The position numbers and the translations under genes were made by a program. The notes below the pieces were generated by a model that saw only the letters and a list, made by a program, of their open reading frames with translations, made no database searches and had not been told where the DNA came from. From Saccharina japonica (taxonomy: Eukaryota; Sar; Phaeophyceae; Laminariales; Laminariaceae): DNA of 64,000 nucleotides. The stretch is from the NCBI GenBank assembly GCA_008828725.1, contig MEHQ01001575.1, positions 58,216-122,215 of the forward strand. The letters run 5' to 3'. Numbering within the stretch: position 1 is the first letter of the stretch; each line of letters begins with the position of its first letter. Positions 21,208 through 32,611 of the stretch are shown one piece after another.

Positions 21208-23599
21208 GGGAAGTAAACAATGTGCCCCCGGGGGCACATTTCTTAACGACGCCCCCGGGGGCACTTTTAGCTTATTGCGCCCCCGGAATTGGGGCTGAAT
21301 ACAAAGCACATCACCACGAGCGATTACGACCACCGTAGGGCAGCAGACCTGTCTGGGAATTGTCTACTGCATGTGCTGCTGCGGTGTGTGCAGTAATGCC
21401 GCCAGGTATCGCTCCTCGCTCGATATACAAACGTGTTTGTGTTCTCTTATTCCCAGGCTTTGTGGGGGGGCACATCAAGCTAAAAGTGCCTCCGAAAGCA
21501 GACTACATACATGAAGCACGCTATGACTACGACCGAGTACAACGATCGTAGGGCACCAGACTTCTCTGGGACTTGCCTACGGTATGTGCTGCTGAGGTCT
21601 GTGCACTAGTTCCGCCGGCCATCGCTTCTCGCTCGATATACATACGTGTTCGTGTTCTCGATACCAAGGATATACTCCAGGCCATTTTTGGGGGGCGCAC
21701 CACGCTAAAGGTGCCTCCTGAAATAGGCTGCATGAAGCACGCCACCACGAGCGATCACGACGATCGTACGGCACCAGAGACTGGTGCTACGATAGGGGGG
21801 GGGGCCCACAATTTCACTGCCGGATTTTGGCCACTCGGACGAGTGGCTCCGAATCTTACTGAAACTTGGACCTAAATATGGTTTGTTGGCGTTGCGTAAC
21901 AAAATGTCCGATGGCGGTGCATATAGAACAACAAAAATAATTAATAAATGTTATGAGTACAACGCAGTAAAGCATTCACTCGGCCGAGTGGCTCTGTGCA
22001 GGTGAACAATAAACACCTATACATGACCCCCCTACCGTAGCACCAGTCCAGACCTGTCTAGGAATTGCCTACGGTATTTGCTGCTGCGGTGTGTACAGTA
22101 GTTTCGTCGATCATCGCTTCTCGCTCGATATACAGACGGGTTCGTGTTCTCGATACTTACGATATTTTTCGGGGGGCACATCAAGCTAAAAATGCCTCCG
22201 GAAACAGACTACATGAAGCACGCCACCGCAAGAGATCACGTCAACCGTAGGACACCACACTTGTCTGGAGATATTCTACGGCATGTACTGCTGTGGTGTA
22301 TGCAGTAGTACGATAATTCCGCAACCCATCTGCTACACACACCACAGCAGCAGGTGCCATAGACAAACCTCACACGGGCCAACTACGTACTACAGCACTG
22401 CAGTACTGATCGTATCAATATACGCGTAGTAGTTTGGTAGTGTTTCTACAGTACTGCTGTAGTCTGTTTTCGGAGGCACCTTTAGCTTGGGGCTCCAAAC
22501 ATTTGCCTGGAGATATCCTGAATATCGAGAACATTACGAACCCGTATGTATATCGAGCGAGAAGCGACGACCGGTGGAACTACTGCACACGCTGCAGCAG
22601 TACATGCCGTAGACAATCTCCAGACAAGTGTGGTGTCCTACGGTTGACGTGATCTCTTGTGGTGGCGTGCTTCATGTACGTGTTTCCGGAAGCATTTTTA
22701 GCTTGATGTGCCCCCCGAAAAATATCGTAAGTATCGAGAACACGAACCCGTCTGTATATCGAGCGAGAAGCGATGACCGACGGAACTGCTGTACACACCG
22801 CAGCAGCAAATACCGTAGGCAATTCCTAGACAGGTCTGGTGCCGTACGATTGTCGTGATCGCTCGTGGTGGCGTGCTTCATGCAGCTTATTTCCGGAGGC
22901 ACCTTTAGCGTGGTGCGCCCCCCAAAAATGGCCTGGAGTATATCCTTGGTATCGAGAACACGAACACGTATGTATACCGAGCGAGAAGCGATGGCCGGCG
23001 GAACTCGTGCACAGGCCTCAGCAGCACATACCGTAGACAAGTCCCAGAGAAATCTGGTGCCCTACGATCGTTGTACTCGGTCGTAGTCATAGCGTGCTTC
23101 ATGTATGTACAGTAGTCTGCTTTCGGAGGCACTTTTAGCTTGATGTGCCCCCCCACAACGCCTGGGAATAAGAGAACACAAACACGTTTGTATATCGAGC
23201 GAGGAGCGATACCTGGCGGCATTACTGCATACACGACAGCAGCACATGCCGTAGACAATGCCCTACGGCCGTCGTCATCGCTCGTGGCGCGTGGATCATG
23301 TAGAGGCACTTTAAGCTTGATGTGCACCCAAAACCAATGCCTGGAAATATCCTGAGTATCGACAACACGAAGCCGTCTGTATATTGCGCGAAACGCGATG
23401 ACCGGCGGAACTACTGCACACACCGCAGCAGCACATGCAGTAGACAATTCCCAGACAGGTCTGCTGCCCTACGGTGGTCGTAATCGCTCGTGGTGATGTG
23501 CTTTGTATTCAGCCCCAATTCAGGGGGCGCAAAAAGCTAAAAGTGCCCCCGGGGGCGTCGTTAAGAAATGTGCCCCCGGGGGCACATTTATCACTTCCC
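21208..23599. mobile_element. foldback-type element B2
   Basis: Near-identical duplicate of B1, with the same termini, same modules and same nested MITE at the same site. The left flank reads CAAAAATAT (one change from CAAAAAGAT) and the right flank CAAAAAGAT. The loop differs slightly from B1 near 22420-22460. The shared nested MITE shows that B2 arose by duplication of the A+B segment and was not a second insertion. Confidence 0.85.
21779..22048. mobile_element. 270-bp MITE (family M3) nested in B2
   Basis: Same element, same flanking CAGA and same position in the arm as in B1. Confidence 0.9.
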
Positions 23600-23620
23600 C
23601 AAAAAGATATATACATACGA

Positions 23621-25215
23621 TGTACAAGGTTCCCCTCCGGGACGTGCCTAGGGGAGTGGCGCAAGGACAAATCGAAAATCTACTATTAATACAAACACAT
23701 GCGATATTGTATCATACGCATAATATCATATTGCATACTGGTAGTACATAAGTACGACGTTATGAAGTATCTGCGTAGTTCTATACATAAAATCAGACGT
23801 TTAAAAAACTGTACCTGCATTTTTGGGGATAAAACATACTCGGAAATATGATGGAACCATTAATATTGACTCGACCGTTAGAGATTTGTTAAGGATCCCG
23901 CCAAAAATTTTATTATATTAAAATTTGTCAATATTTTATTGTTGTGGCGCTCAAGGTCAGGATACCGCACACGCACGCACGCGTGACATATGGGACACAG
24001 CAGTTCTCGTACAACAGTACGAGTAGTGGTGGGATAGTATTTGCAGAAGAAGTGGAAAAGGACGCACCGAAGAAGGGGCTGAAACTCTCGACCAAACCTG
24101 TCTACTACGTAAAAAAATCCACTTGTTTGTTGTTTGCTGTCTGTCTTATATAATATGTGGGGTCTGGGTTATATTATACGCACAATAATACAAAAAAAAA
24201 AAAAAAAAAAAATGCATCGCTATGAGGATCGAACTCAAGGTTTCACATTCAAAATCGGACATGGTGACCATTTGACTATATGACCAGAAATGATTTGCCC
24301 AAATACCGGTACAGTATTATTTGTCGCGACTCGCGCCAGGCGCACGACACATACATCATGCAAGCACAGGCAGGCAGCAGACAGCAGCGCACAAGAGAGA
24401 GAGAGGTGTGGTGTGATTGCTGATGACGGATGTGCAAGCCCCCGATGAAGTAACCACTAACAGCTACAGCAGTACCCGGCGAACCTGCCACAGGAACGCC
24501 TGCTGCTGCTTGTGCTTCTAGGCGGGGCTGTGACCTCGTTTGTGTTCGTTGCGTGTTGTCTGATGTCTCGTAGATTTCTGGGGTGAGCTTCAGGGAAGAA
24601 ACACAAACAATCGAAAATATAAGGACAGCAGTTGGTATACTCCAAGATCCTACTCGTATGATATTGGATTAAAGAGGCCATTACATTTCCGGCTAGCGTG
24701 AGCGTGAGTCAGTCGCACACATCAGGACAACTGAAAGAGGTAGATGGTGGATTACGGGGCAGGCTCCGATAGACACAGCTAAGCCACAGCAGAACAGCGC
24801 AGATGGGTGTGTCACCCACGCACGGTGTTACCTGCTGGTGTTTATTAGGCAGAGTTGTAACGTTGTGCTCTCTGCACATGTTATGTTGCCTATCTGTGTC
24901 TGGGCTCTCATGTGTGCTCATGATCAGCCCGTGAAAGCAGGGCAAACAACAGGACATTACGGTATTATTTACTGGCACGTACGTACGAAACACGGCCTCA
25001 TGCAGAAAGCCCGGGAAATCGGCTTATCCACTCCCGCGGGAAAAAAAACTTCGAGCGCCCGCCACGCGAGCTACAGAGCTCGGATCGAGCTCAAACCTCG
25101 ACCAATGTGTCCGGGCGGGCTTGCTGTGTCGGGGTACTTAGCGTTTTGCCGAAAAGTGCTCGTGCGAAGAGAAAAGTTGCGAAAAGTGCGAAAATTTCAC
25201 AAACATAACTATACA
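23621..25215 (+). mobile_element. composite element C1 inserted in A4
   Basis: A 1.6 kb insert starting caaggttcccctccgggacg and ending with repeat R (cacaaacataactatacata). The target lies in the sequence atacgatgta/tatatctatc, which is intact in A3. It contains a tRNA-derived SINE-like segment near 24190-24290 and trinucleotide-rich stretches. No terminal inverted repeats and no transposase were seen, so the class is open. Confidence 0.7.
24190..24290 (-). repeat. tRNA-derived SINE-like segment with A-tract
   Basis: Read on the minus strand it has an A-box-like tagtcaaatggtcacc and a B box gagttcgatcct about 35 bases on, followed by a run of T; the + strand shows 20 A at 24192-24211. A diverged copy occurs in C2 near 27340-27432. 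The spacing fits RNA polymerase III promoters of tRNA-related SINEs. It could also be a decayed tRNA gene. Confidence 0.6.
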
Positions 25216-25851
25216 TATATCTATCTAATATATAGACAGCGTGATGCCCAAATGATAACTTCAAAATAGAGTTGTCTTTAATACCAACATGTTGTTTAAA
25301 CAATATCTTTCACACACTCGAACATCACGGTTTGTAAACTCCCTCGTGCAACCATCGAAGCTCCTACGAGAGGGATCCCATAGAGCTGACGAGGGCGAAG
25401 TCCCGTCGGAGTACTTGACGTATGCGTGGTATGTACGACACGAATAATCCCATTTACCCACGTATGTACGTGTACATTGTGTGCCGATCGGTGCTCTAGT
25501 ACGTACGCGCAAAGAAAATCGCTATGGCAAGATGTGTCGTATGCGTACACCTGGCAATGGTATACTGATGGTGCATGAACATGAGGATTGGATATACTTT
25601 GGCAAGTGGTGGAGAACTTCATGGTACACCTGGCAATGGTATACTGCTGGTGTGTGAACATGAGGATGGAACTTGTTTTGGCAACTGGTGGGGGACGTCA
25701 GGGTGTAATCACACGTAGCATTGTAGCAAGGGATGCCCCCATGGCCACACCTCATCCTGATGACGTCGCCGATGGCATTGAACTGCACAATAATGGGGTA
25801 CAACCCGGGTGGTAGTTTTCGCTAGAGAAACAGCGAAGTTAAAAAGCCAGC

Positions 25852-26595
25852 ATGTGTCGATGCCGAATAGATGGAAAGATTGTCCTGACCGCCGATGTAA
25901 AGTCCTTGGCTTTCATGGCCAGTTCAAACTTTTCGAGCTTGCAGGGCGACCTCGAAAAGTTTGAACTGGCCATGAAAGCCAAGAACTCCACATCAGCGGG
26001 CAGGACAATCCTTCCACCTATTCGACACCGGGACATGCTGCATTCTAACTTCGCTGTTTCTAGCGAAACGCTGATTGCGCAGCAAACACCACCCGGGTTG
26101 TACCCCATTATTGTGCAGTTTCATGCCATTGGCGACGTCATGAGGATGAGGTGTGGCCATGGGGGCACCCCTGGCTGCAACTATACGTGTGATTACACCC
26201 TGACGTTCCCCACCAGTTGCCAAACAAAGTTTCATCCTCATGTTCACGCATCACCGTCTAGGTTTGTCATAGAGTTTGATGACACGAGTCCCCGTCGTAG
26301 GAGCTGTGTTTTCTGGTACAGCAGTATGTACGACGAGTACCGTAGTTACGTTTCGACGAATCAATTGACAACATGTTGCCGTTACACAATGTTGGGGTTG
26401 TGCCGCTTTACCTATGGCTTTCAAATTGGCAGTTTTCACACGATACGCACGAGTAGCATGGACGGGATATACCAGATATCGGGCAGTGCATCGTACGCCG
26501 AAACACAACACGCCATACACCTATACAAGGCAGCATCCACGAGATATACCAGGTACCACGACTCGTATACTGCCAGGTATGATACGAGTACATGA
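25852..26595 (+). CDS. unassigned cysteine-rich ORF in unit A4
   Basis: Near-identical to the frame in A3 and also 247 codons. The clearest amino-acid difference is D to Y within MYDEYRS-x-VSTNQL, caused by ttacg in place of tgacg near 26346. High identity here reflects recent duplication and is not by itself evidence of selection. Function is unknown. Confidence 0.3.
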   Translation: MCRCRIDGKIVLTADVKSLAFMASSNFSSLQGDLEKFELAMKAKNSTSAGRTILPPIRHRDMLHSNFAVSSETLIAQQTPPGLYPIIVQFHAIGDVMRMRCGHGGTPGCNYTCDYTLTFPTSCQTKFHPHVHASPSRFVIEFDDTSPRRRSCVFWYSSMYDEYRSYVSTNQLTTCCRYTMLGLCRFTYGFQIGSFHTIRTSSMDGIYQISGSASYAETQHAIHLYKAASTRYTRYHDSYTARYDTST

Positions 26596-27155
26596 GACAG
26601 CACTCGTACACCCACTCACCCGATAGCTTCCGCAAGAGCGTAGTCGCGTCGACATTGATACTTTTGTCAGCAGTAGTGGAAATAATAGTAGTAGTACGTG
26701 TTAAGTCTTTACCGCATGCACCACTTAATGAGACCGTCCGCCATTGCAGTGTGCGCTTTGGTCTGTCTGGTGCTACTCGCGACGGGTGCTGACTGTACGA
26801 GTATGCATAGCTGATCTGTTGTATGAATACGTATGGCCTGCCTTTCGCTGCATCGGCTATAACTCCTATATCATCTTCGTAATATAACTGCATCAATCTG
26901 GCCCTGCCGCCGTGGGGACGAGATGACCTTTTATTCCCTAGTATATATTTATTCATAACGAGCCTCGGTTGAGCTGATATCAAGTATCGAATCTATGTCG
27001 AACATTACGAAATTCGGTGGCCGCTACGTATGCATACTGACGTTGGTTTACCGCATCGCGATCACTTTCGCATGGCACGGTTTCACACCTCCGAGAGATC
27101 ATCGATATTCCCGCTGGATGATCTAGATATTCCATCGCAATAAATATAATATATA

Positions 27156-28238
27156 CAAGGTTCCCCTCCGGGACGTGCCTGGGGGAGTGGCGCAAGGGCG
27201 AATCGAAAACCTACTATCAATATCAAAACAACAGCATGCGATATTGTATCATACGCATATCATATTGTATACCTGCCTAAGAAGTCCACTTAGTTTTTGT
27301 GTGCTTCCTGTCTTATATTATGGGGGTCTGGGTTACGTACAATACAAAAAAAAAGAAAAGTATCCAGAGTCATCGCCAAGGATCGAACTCAAGCCTTCAA
27401 GCATAAAATCGTGCATGGTGACCGTTTGCCTATACTTTCAAAGATACATTTTCCTGTACTATACGATTATTTGTCGCGGCCCGTCAGCCACACGACAGGT
27501 CGCACATACATGATGCAAGCACAGCAGCAAGCAACAACAGAACAGCAGCAGAAGAGAGAGAGATGGTGGTGCCTGATGACGGATGCAAGCCTGCTGCGAT
27601 GAAGCAACCACTAATTAATAGCCACAGCAGTATACGGTGGATCCGCCACAGTCACGTCTGCTGCTTGTGCTTCTAGCCGGGGCTGTGGCGTTGCTTGTGT
27701 TCGTTGCATGTTGTGTGATGTATCGTGGTATTCAAAAGCGGATTAATTTCCGGTCAGAGTGGGCGTGGCTCTGTTACACACACAGCAGCAGAACAGAAAA
27801 GGGTAGATAGATGGTGTGGATTATGGACGGTAGGCTCCGATAGACACAGCTAGCCACAGCACTACAGCAACATCAACAGCAGCAGCGGGTAGAAGAGTGG
27901 TGGTGGTGGTGTCGTTTGGTGACGGATTGCTGGCTCCTATGAAAGCAAAACTACTCGTAGCTCGTAGCAACAACAGAGCACATCACAGATCTGCCTTCGA
28001 GGCGCACAGTGTTGTATCACTCTGCCCGGAAAAGTAACGACAGTTTATATATAGTTTTAATGAAAAAAAGTTTCTTACATTTCGGGACAGCGGAGAGATT
28101 CGTACATGAGCATCGATCTACAGGTATTATTCCATGACTCGGAAAATCGCAGGCTTCGACAAAAGCAACTCGTCACGGTACAGCACGGATCTGAGGCACG
28201 CGCATGCATGATGTAATGGCTGCTGCTGCTGCTGCTGG

Positions 28239-28271
<33 letters not shown>

Positions 28272-28625
28272 GCAGCAGGTTTGTAACATTGAGGTTGTAC
28301 TGTTTGTAACACGCTCTCTGTGGTGCTGCTGTTGTTCGTGTGTGCTCCCCGTGCTCTCGGCAAGAAACGCACAAAAAACGCACGACTGAACATGAACAGG
28401 GCCTCACGCAGCGAAACCCGGGAAATCGGCTTATCCACTCCCGCGGGAAAAAAAACTTCGAGCGCCCGCCACGCGAGCCACAGAGCTCGGATCGAGCCCA
28501 AACCTCGACCAATGTGTCCGGCCGGGCTTGCTGTGTCGGGGTACTTAGCGTTTTGCCGAAAAGTGCTCGTACGAAGAGAAAAGTTGCGAAAAGTGCGAAA
28601 ATTTCACAAACATAACTATACATAT
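27156..28625 (+). mobile_element. composite element C2 inserted in A4
   Basis: A diverged copy of C1 with the same left end (caaggttcccctccgggacg) and the same right end (repeat R then cataactatacatatata). It interrupts the A/T-rich tract that is continuous in A3 (tccatcgcaataaatataat...). It contains a CTG/CAG tract at about 28216-28270 and a second copy of the SINE-like segment. C1 and C2 differ by many indels, so they are older than the A3/A4 duplication or were inserted independently. Confidence 0.7.
28216..28271. repeat. CTG/CAG trinucleotide tract
   Basis: About 18 CTG units with one ggg interruption inside C2. Open frames over it are low-complexity and were not called as genes. Confidence 0.85.
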
Positions 28626-29024
28626 ATATATCGCAATATATACAATATATATCCCCGATCTCCATGATGTATCTCGAGTACCGTAGCTCACGTTACAGGG
28701 TGGCAGTGATATTGTCCGCTTGACCTTGGACGTGTTTCTGGGTTTGGATCTGTGCTACAGTACATGTGCGTACAGATCCTGTACAGCAACCTCAGAATGT
28801 CAGGTTAGGATCTAGATGATCTACGAATAGTAGATGGTATGTCTGATATATCTGTAGATGATCTGTCTGTCTGTCGTGTGCAACGTTTAGGTGTCATGCA
28901 TCACACTGGACACGTGCCACTGCCTTGCGAAAGCAAGCCCTACTGTAACAGTAAACAGGCTGGTAAATATTTACAGGGAAACAGGAAATGCGGGAGCCGC
29001 TACATCGGTGAATGCATGTGTTAC

Positions 29025-29133
29025 ACGAGGGGGGGGGGTGGTAAATAGGGACCTAGGGTATACACAAAACACTGTAAATTTACCCATTTTAACTGAAAGT
29101 AGTTGGTGCTATTTTACTACGGTCTTCTGTAGG
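29025..29133. repeat. 110-bp MITE family M1, copy 5
   Basis: ggtggtaaatagggacctag on the left and gtgctattttactacggtct on the right, with the A/T-rich core gtaaatttacccat between them. Both ends are partly decayed. It lies just outside the array. Confidence 0.65.
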
Positions 29134-30139
29134 AGTGTACCTCATCGCGACCCTTCTCACTGACGACAAGGTTTCGTGCGCCGTATCAATACATATATAC
29201 CTGGTATATATCATATGTATATATAATGTATATATATGGGCGCCCCGAAATCATACAAACACTGTAGCAGTAGCATCACACACAGCCAGGCTGGTATTGG
29301 TACCGAAACATGACCAGTTCGGGAACCCCTACACATATGATACTATACACCTACAGAACCATAATAAATTATCAAGAGCCAAACTCAAAGAAATCAGGAG
29401 GCCATATTATACTGAAGTTAGTATCGAAAGCACCCTTTCGAAAACAAAACAAATCCTACCTACGGATGTACCGCCATGTGACAATCAATGATGGAGAAGG
29501 CTGCCCGATTTTGGAAACAAGATCCGTGGAGCAAACGTACTCACGGTGCACGATGTGTCGCCAATTTGTTTAATGACCCCCACCCCAAGTTCCAACGAGG
29601 AATCGTATGGTGCGGAGGTTAGCCCCTTAGGAGCTGTACCCACGTTGGTTGGGGATAAGCCACTTGCCAATGGTGTAATTGGGACACACCTCGCTGTAGG
29701 GGTTGTGAATATTTAGGGCAGTATTTTCTGACCGGTTGAGCTGCTCATGCGATCAAGTACTGCTGTACGTACTATGATGTTGTTTTGGCGAGTATAAACT
29801 ACTGTAGTTGGTTTTATGACTACAAACAGTAGTAGCGCATATTAAACGTTGGTCGGGTTGCTCGAACAAACACACGCCTTCCAAGTAATGTTGCAGGTAT
29901 AGTGTAGGTGACATATTGAGCTCGTCGTGCGAGGAGCTCAGAAGATAAGCCACCACCCCTAGAAGGTGGCCTTGCTATTTGGCGTGGAACTATTGTTTGC
30001 ATTTCTGCAAGAGTTTATAAATAAACCAGGATCAAGCGGATTTTTGTTTAATTGCGCGAAGCAAAGCCCAGCTCACTTGGGCGTTACCCTGCACACCCAT
30101 TCGTTGTATGTATTCCCCGATATTTATGGAACCAAACAG

Positions 30140-30646
30140 GTCCGCAAGCACTCTTGCACGCCGTGCCCGAAGAGGCTGAAGCTCGCGAACATGAGCTACT
30201 CCGCCCTTCAGAGAGTGGTCGCCAACCCCAGAGCGCTGGCGGCCTACATCGATGACGACGACGACGAAGACGAGCAGCAACAACAACAACAACGACAACG
30301 ACAACACCACCACCAGCTGAACGTTGCTTCTGAAACCGCCGCCGCCTTGGCCACAGCAGATGCCACTGCAATAGGAAAGTCAACCGCCGCGGCCAACGCC
30401 CGTTCAGGAAAGCCAACCATTGCCTCTGCCGCTGTGGGGGCGGGAGGGGGGGTGGGGCAGGGAGTGGGGGTGGTTTCTTCCTCGGCCACCAGAGCCGGGG
30501 CTGGGGCGGGAGTTGGAGCGGCTCGAGCGTCGGCTAAGTTATCGGGTGCGGAGCCGTCGATGCTACGGTCTTCTCAGTGCTCCCAAGGAGTTGATTCGGG
30601 TGGGAGGACGCGGCCGGTACTGGGTGCGGAGCATGAGGCTACCGAG
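30140..30646 (+). CDS. exon of giant ASH/MSP-repeat axonemal protein with low-complexity linker
   Basis: Acceptor accaaacag, donor ACCGAG-GTAAGC, 169 codons in phase 0. It starts VRKHSCTPCPKRLKLANMSY, then SALQRVVANPRALAAYI, an acidic run of D/E, a Q/R/H-rich run and a long A/G/S-rich linker. The first 40 residues look like folded protein and the rest like a disordered insertion between repeats. Another frame near 30480-30645 also looks protein-like. The phase does not fit the next exon at 32273, so a small exon is missing or the frame shifts inside the linker. Confidence 0.6.
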
Positions 30647-30762
30647 GTAAGCAACGACGGGTGGGGGGCGGTAGGAGGGCACGAAAAGGGTGCGCGCGCA
30701 AGGGGGGGGGTGAGGTGGGTATGATGTCAGGGCTGCCGGGTGTACATTTACGATTGGCTGAT

Positions 30763-31021
30763 GACGCCTGCTACGGTAGAGGTGCACCATACGAGTATTG
30801 TTTCTGAGGGTGGTCCCTTAAGGAGCTCTATACCTTGCCCAAAACCTCATGTTGGAGGTATGCTAAAGTGCTACCCGATGAACATTCTCACGGCCGCAGT
30901 ATATGTCGAAACGTATTGCGTCACAAAAACTCATTTACGACCGGGTTTGGGTTAAGGAGCCCCGTCCTCCCGAAAACGCCTCAGTCCAAAGGTTCTGCCT
31001 GTACGTATCGTACCACGCGTC
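30763..31021 (+). repeat. MITE family M2, copy 1
   Basis: The left end, gacgcctgctacggtagagg then tgcacc, is answered by a decayed right end near atcgtaccacgcgtc. Internal landmarks shared by the family are ttctgagggtggt, aggagctctatacc, gctacccgatgaac and gggtttgggttaaggagccc. The rest of the intron, 31022-32272, has no supportable gene. Confidence 0.65.
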
Positions 31022-32272
31022 TGGCTACCGGTAAAAACAAATATGTTTTGAGTCAACATAGTTTAGAGATTGTTCTCTGTGTGCCTCGCGGAAATGAATG
31101 GGCCCTGACTACGAACGTGTGTACATGAGGTTTGCTCTATAGGTGCTGACAGACTTAGATCCCAGCTTTCAATGACGAAACAAGATATAAAACATGTTGT
31201 GTATGTCGGGCAGGTTTGTGCACAACGGGACACCATCTACTGTACGTGCATACGCACTCAGGCGCCACGATAAGATCTTTAATTTGAAATAGCGAGCACT
31301 CACATTGTCCCCACGGCCTTTGGTCAGTGTACCATACCAGGTACACTACTCGTACAGCCAGTCCGAGTACCATTCGCTGCGCAAGACACCGAGAGTATCC
31401 AGCATGTAGATGCACAAAACATAAATATGAATGGCGTCGCGCACGGTTTTGGCGGTGTTGTAACGGTTACAGGCGTTCTTCTCCGAGGGTGGGCGGGCGA
31501 GGACGAAGGCCCTGTTTGACCAAAGAGAAGACTGCTTCATCCTCAAACAAGGTCAGTCCATGAACGTGCAAATTTTTCTGTTTAACTCGCCAATACCGAA
31601 GTTTCACGGGAGGGGGAAACGACAAAATGTACCCGTGTGGATTGCGAAACAAGGGAGCGTTGGGTAGGCACACACACCAAAGTATGTCAGGGGTATCTGT
31701 TCGGTAGGTACCCTACCGAAGGCTTCGGCAAGGTCGGGTACGGTCTCAACGCCGTACCGAACACTTCTGTAAGGTTCGGCACGAGCTCGATATAGCGGCA
31801 CCCGACACTTCGGTACGATGATGCAGTATTCCCACGAAGCCTTCCCCGGGTACCGGTATTCTCGACGGAACAAACGTTTGCGTTTTGGGACAGGCCCCGG
31901 TTCATACCTGAGGAAAAACGAAATATAATATAGAGTAAACTTCGATACCCCACGAAGTAAAATCGCGATGCGGGAGGCTTTATCCAATCCAATAGCTACG
32001 TTGAATGATCGTTGGCAACTTAAACCAACACTGTATGAGTATACCGTTATCGAGACCCAGAGAGGGGGGGGGGAAGGGGGTATATTACACTCGGGGGGGC
32101 GTATTTCGTGGGGGCAGCGGATGAGCCCCTCCCTCGATGGGGCTTCGCGGGTGTGTATGACATAGCAATTGTTGTACAACGTCTCCAAACGACAAGCATA
32201 TTAGGATCTGCTGTACTGTGGATGGTCTATTAATGGGGTCAAAAGTTTCTGGTGTTTGTTAAATGTGTTCAG

Positions 32273-32404
32273 GTCTTGGGGCGGCGTTTCTCGTGGAGCC
32301 GGTGGAGGGTCACCTCCCCCCGTGGGGTGTGGTGGAAGTGAGCATCACGGTCTTCAACGACACCCCGGGCCGGTACAGCGATAAGTTCGAGCTGGCCTTC
32401 ACTG
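32273..32404 (+). CDS. exon of giant ASH/MSP-repeat axonemal protein
   Basis: Acceptor gtgttcag, donor ACTG-GTGAGT; phase needs one base from the previous exon and gives one to the next. It reads GAAFLVEPVEGHLPPWGVVE, then VSITVFNDTPGRYSDKFELAFTG. The F-x-V-x-P-x-x-G-x-L-x-P-W-x-x-x-x-V pattern, followed by F-N-D-x-x-G-x-Y-x-D-x-F-x-L, is the strongest single ASH/MSP signature in the window. The match to the next exon is exact in phase. Confidence 0.85.
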
Positions 32405-32560
32405 GTGAGTGAAAATTCCCCCACGATAACGAAGGGTGTTGTATATTTGTCCGGCTTAGCTTGAGCCTGCCGGGAAGCAGATGGTGCTCTCCGGTCGCGT
32501 CTCCTCGACAATTCGGTGCCCCCTCGAACCATTCGTTTGTTTTGTTCATCCCAATTATCA

Positions 32561-32611
32561 TGTTCACCCTAGCCATAACTCAGATCTGGGGTCACAAAGT
32601 AGGCTCTTCTG
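32561..32611 (-). repeat. detached end of a tRNA-derived SINE (split copy)
   Basis: ataactcagatctggggtca, then caaagtaggctcttctg. This matches, inverted, the 3' part of the intact SINE at 53430-53725 (cctgctttgtgatcccgg). The rest of this copy lies at 33672-33905, on the far side of the P2-P3 insertion. Confidence 0.7.

Larger units (their letters stand above)
23600..28970 (+). repeat. tandem unit A4, split by two C insertions
   Basis: A sequence is present at 23600-23620, 25216-27155 and about 28626-28970. The gaps are filled by elements C1 and C2. The middle segment is almost identical to A3. The last segment (ccgatctccatgatgtatct to aaacaggctggtaaatattt) matches the ends of the other units, so the array stops near 28970. 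Confidence 0.8.
9331..30139 (+). other. giant intron 3 (20.8 kb) carrying the nested repeat array
   Basis: The exon before (phase 0) and the exon after (phase 0, acceptor accaaacag) join to ...NFTAK-VRKHSC..., so this interval is read as one intron. It contains MITEs at 9613-9711 and 9845-9944, the tandem array at about 10.6-29.0 kb, and a MITE at 29025-29133. From 29.1 to 30.1 kb it holds dispersed GAGCTC-type repeats but no gene. An unseen small exon inside cannot be excluded. Confidence 0.6.

Noticed and set aside
30563-30790. minus-strand frames over the exon at 30140
   Set aside because: Shadows of a GC-rich, low-complexity coding exon.
31660-31930. gtaccgaa-rich stretch with a long minus-strand frame
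   Set aside because: Repeated short words without splice sites or a family pattern; probably non-coding repeat.
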